From NCBI GenBank assembly GCA_900551775.1, contig URXI01000254.1, forward strand, positions 1 through 6,260: a stretch of DNA of 6,260 nt. The letters run 5' to 3'. The stretch's first letter is position 1. Each line of letters opens with the position of its first letter. The translations under genes and the position numbers were made by a program. The notes under the pieces were generated by a model that worked only from the letters and a program-made list of their open reading frames with translations, did no database searches and was not told the DNA's origin. Shown one piece after another: positions 5,275 to 6,260 of this stretch. The stretch comes from an uncultured Eubacterium sp. Its GTDB lineage: Bacteria; Bacillota; Clostridia; Peptostreptococcales; Anaerovoracaceae.

Positions 5275-6141
5275 ATGAAGAAATTATTGAGCACATTTCT
5301 GATTGTTGCTATGGTTCTCTGCTTCATGCCGACGATGGCATTTGCGGCAGTCAGCGGCATTACTATCGATACAAACTACGATGTAACGATTGCTGGCGTT
5401 GAAGCAAGTAAGTCAGCATCTATCACAGTAGGTTCCGCTAGTGCAGAATATACAACAGAGGCTGGTAAACTGAAGGCATCAGATAAAACAAAGGCAAAAT
5501 CTGTTTGGGATGCAGTAGCGGCACATGCAACAAAGACTACACCTGCATCTCCGGTTACGACCATTGCTAACGGTGCATATGGAGAAGCAACAAAGGGAAA
5601 GCTTACGGTATATTTACCGGCAGGCACGTCTTATGTCATTGGTTCTGATCAATATACATTGACAGAGCATGCAACAATTACGTTTGCAAGCAACTTAAAT
5701 ATTACAAAGAGATCCTTGAATGATAATAACTTTACCAGTTATTTGGTAAAAGCAATTAATGCAACAACAGCAAAAATTGCTATCACCGTAACTTTCCAGT
5801 CATCTGGCGGTGGCGGTTCTGTAACTCCGCCGACAACGGATGATCCGAAGCGTTTTAAGAAATTAAAAAAGGTGCTCCTCGATACGGGGAAAGGTATGCG
5901 TGAGCTTGAGGTTGTACAGGTAAAGTTTTTTAAAAATCTTGTGATTTTAAAGTTTCGCGGCTGTGATAAGATTGAAGATGTGATGGGATTTAAGGGCAGG
6001 GAGCTGTATGTGACGCGTGAAAATGCCGCTGGTGTCCCGGGAGGATGCGGTCAGCCTGGAGGAGGACGAGTACTATATCGCGGATCTGATCGGTATGAAA
6101 GTTTTTTTGGAGGATGGATCGTATCTGGGAACTCTGGATGA
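5275..6141 (+). CDS. Secreted protein N-terminus fused in frame to a broken RimM
   Basis: Residues 1-24 form a clear Sec signal peptide (MKKLL, hydrophobic core, TMAFA cleavage). Residues 25-176 are an Ala/Thr/Ser-rich extracellular-type region of unknown family. SSGGGGSVTPPTT at 176-188 is a flexible linker of the kind found before a cell-wall or repeat domain in Firmicute surface proteins. From about residue 186 the sequence is instead RimM (DDPKRFKKLKKVLLDTG and onward), a cytoplasmic ribosome-assembly factor that makes no sense behind a signal peptide. After residue 249 the reading frame leaves RimM and gives a junk tail to residue 288. Codons in the secreted part are richer in A/T at third positions than those in the RimM part. 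The true secreted protein probably continued differently after the linker. Start is supported by AAGGAGG. The chimera is either recombinant or an assembly error. Confidence 0.7.
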   Translation: MKKLLSTFLIVAMVLCFMPTMAFAAVSGITIDTNYDVTIAGVEASKSASITVGSASAEYTTEAGKLKASDKTKAKSVWDAVAAHATKTTPASPVTTIANGAYGEATKGKLTVYLPAGTSYVIGSDQYTLTEHATITFASNLNITKRSLNDNNFTSYLVKAINATTAKIAITVTFQSSGGGGSVTPPTTDDPKRFKKLKKVLLDTGKGMRELEVVQVKFFKNLVILKFRGCDKIEDVMGFKGRELYVTRENAAGVPGGCGQPGGGRVLYRGSDRYESFFGGWIVSGNSG

Positions 6142-6260
6142 CGTTTTGCAGACGGGTGCGAATGACGTATACGAGGTTCATATGGAGGATGGGCGCGAAG
6201 TGCTGATTCCTGCGATACGCCAGTGCATCCTCGCTGTTGATATAGAAGAGGAAAAGATGA
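5830..6260 (+). pseudogene. rimM: Ribosome maturation factor RimM: N-terminus missing, frameshifted, right end off window
   Basis: RimM binds ribosomal protein S19 and helps 30S maturation. The N-terminal RimM domain is recognisable from PTTDDPKRFKKL (5830 on), through VVQVKFFKNLVILKFRGCDKIEDVMGFKGRELYVTRE, to 6021. The frame then shifts by one: from the ATG at 6023 it reads MPLVSREDAVSLEEDEYY, IADLIGMKVFLEDG, LGTLDDVLQTGANDVYEV and EVLIPAIRQCILAVDIEEEKM, the PRC-barrel domain, still open at the right edge. The shift falls on GAAAATG (6019-6025), where one A fewer would join both frames. The first 20-odd residues, normally a GKI..THGLRGEV-type strand, are absent and replaced by the secreted-protein linker. 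As written it cannot make functional RimM. Since rimM is usually retained, an intact copy should exist elsewhere or the assembly is wrong here. Confidence 0.85.

Noticed and set aside
1..6260. CRISPR array, tRNA, rRNA, transposase, reverse transcriptase or phage genes
   Set aside because: None found on either strand: no regularly spaced identical repeats of CRISPR size, no cloverleaf, and no matching protein motifs.

Overview
The window looks like a chromosomal piece from an anaerobic, low-to-mid G+C Gram-positive bacterium of the Clostridia/Eubacteriales. Supporting signs are strong AGGAGG-type ribosome binding sites, a probable TTG start, a sigma-54 activator of clostridial type, signal peptides of Firmicute type, and a secreted nucleotidase held by a C-terminal membrane anchor. 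The genus cannot be fixed from sequence alone.

Layout. (1) 1-1531, + strand: the 3' part of a sigma-54-dependent enhancer-binding activator, cut by the left edge. Its N-terminal domain resembles the C-terminal half of L-erythro-3,5-diaminohexanoate dehydrogenase (Kdd, lysine fermentation), an unusual sensor for this family. (2) 1534-2340, - strand: a short MFS-like membrane protein whose stop codon lies 2 nt from that of the activator. (3) 2341-2441: a short divergent promoter region. (4) 2442-2693, + strand: a small GIY-YIG (UPF0213/YhbQ-type) nuclease-domain protein. (5) 2734-4665, + strand: an exported, membrane-anchored metallophosphatase/5'-nucleotidase, followed by a strong intrinsic terminator at 4676-4718. 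(6) 4719-5274: about 550 nt without a convincing gene. It holds an AT-rich repeat/dyad block, a CCCCAT short repeat, a run of ten G placed between a -35-like and a -10-like box, and a leader rich in potential RNA structure. (7) 5275-6260, + strand: a signal-peptide protein that runs in frame, after a GGGGS/TPPTT linker, into a ribosome maturation factor RimM lacking its N-terminus. The RimM frame is then broken by an apparent one-base insertion and resumes to the right edge.

The two most notable points are at opposite ends. On the left is a transcription activator that seems to have recruited a catabolic dehydrogenase fold as its sensor, suggesting that it reads a lysine-fermentation intermediate. 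On the right is a secreted-protein gene whose promoter spacer is a mutable homopolymer (19 bp now, 17 bp if two G are lost), which is the layout of a phase-variable surface gene. That gene is joined to a housekeeping gene at a short stretch that could belong to either parent. The junction may be a real recombination or an assembly chimera, and the frameshift and G-run deserve the same caution. The genes do not form one pathway; the window looks like several independent transcription units.
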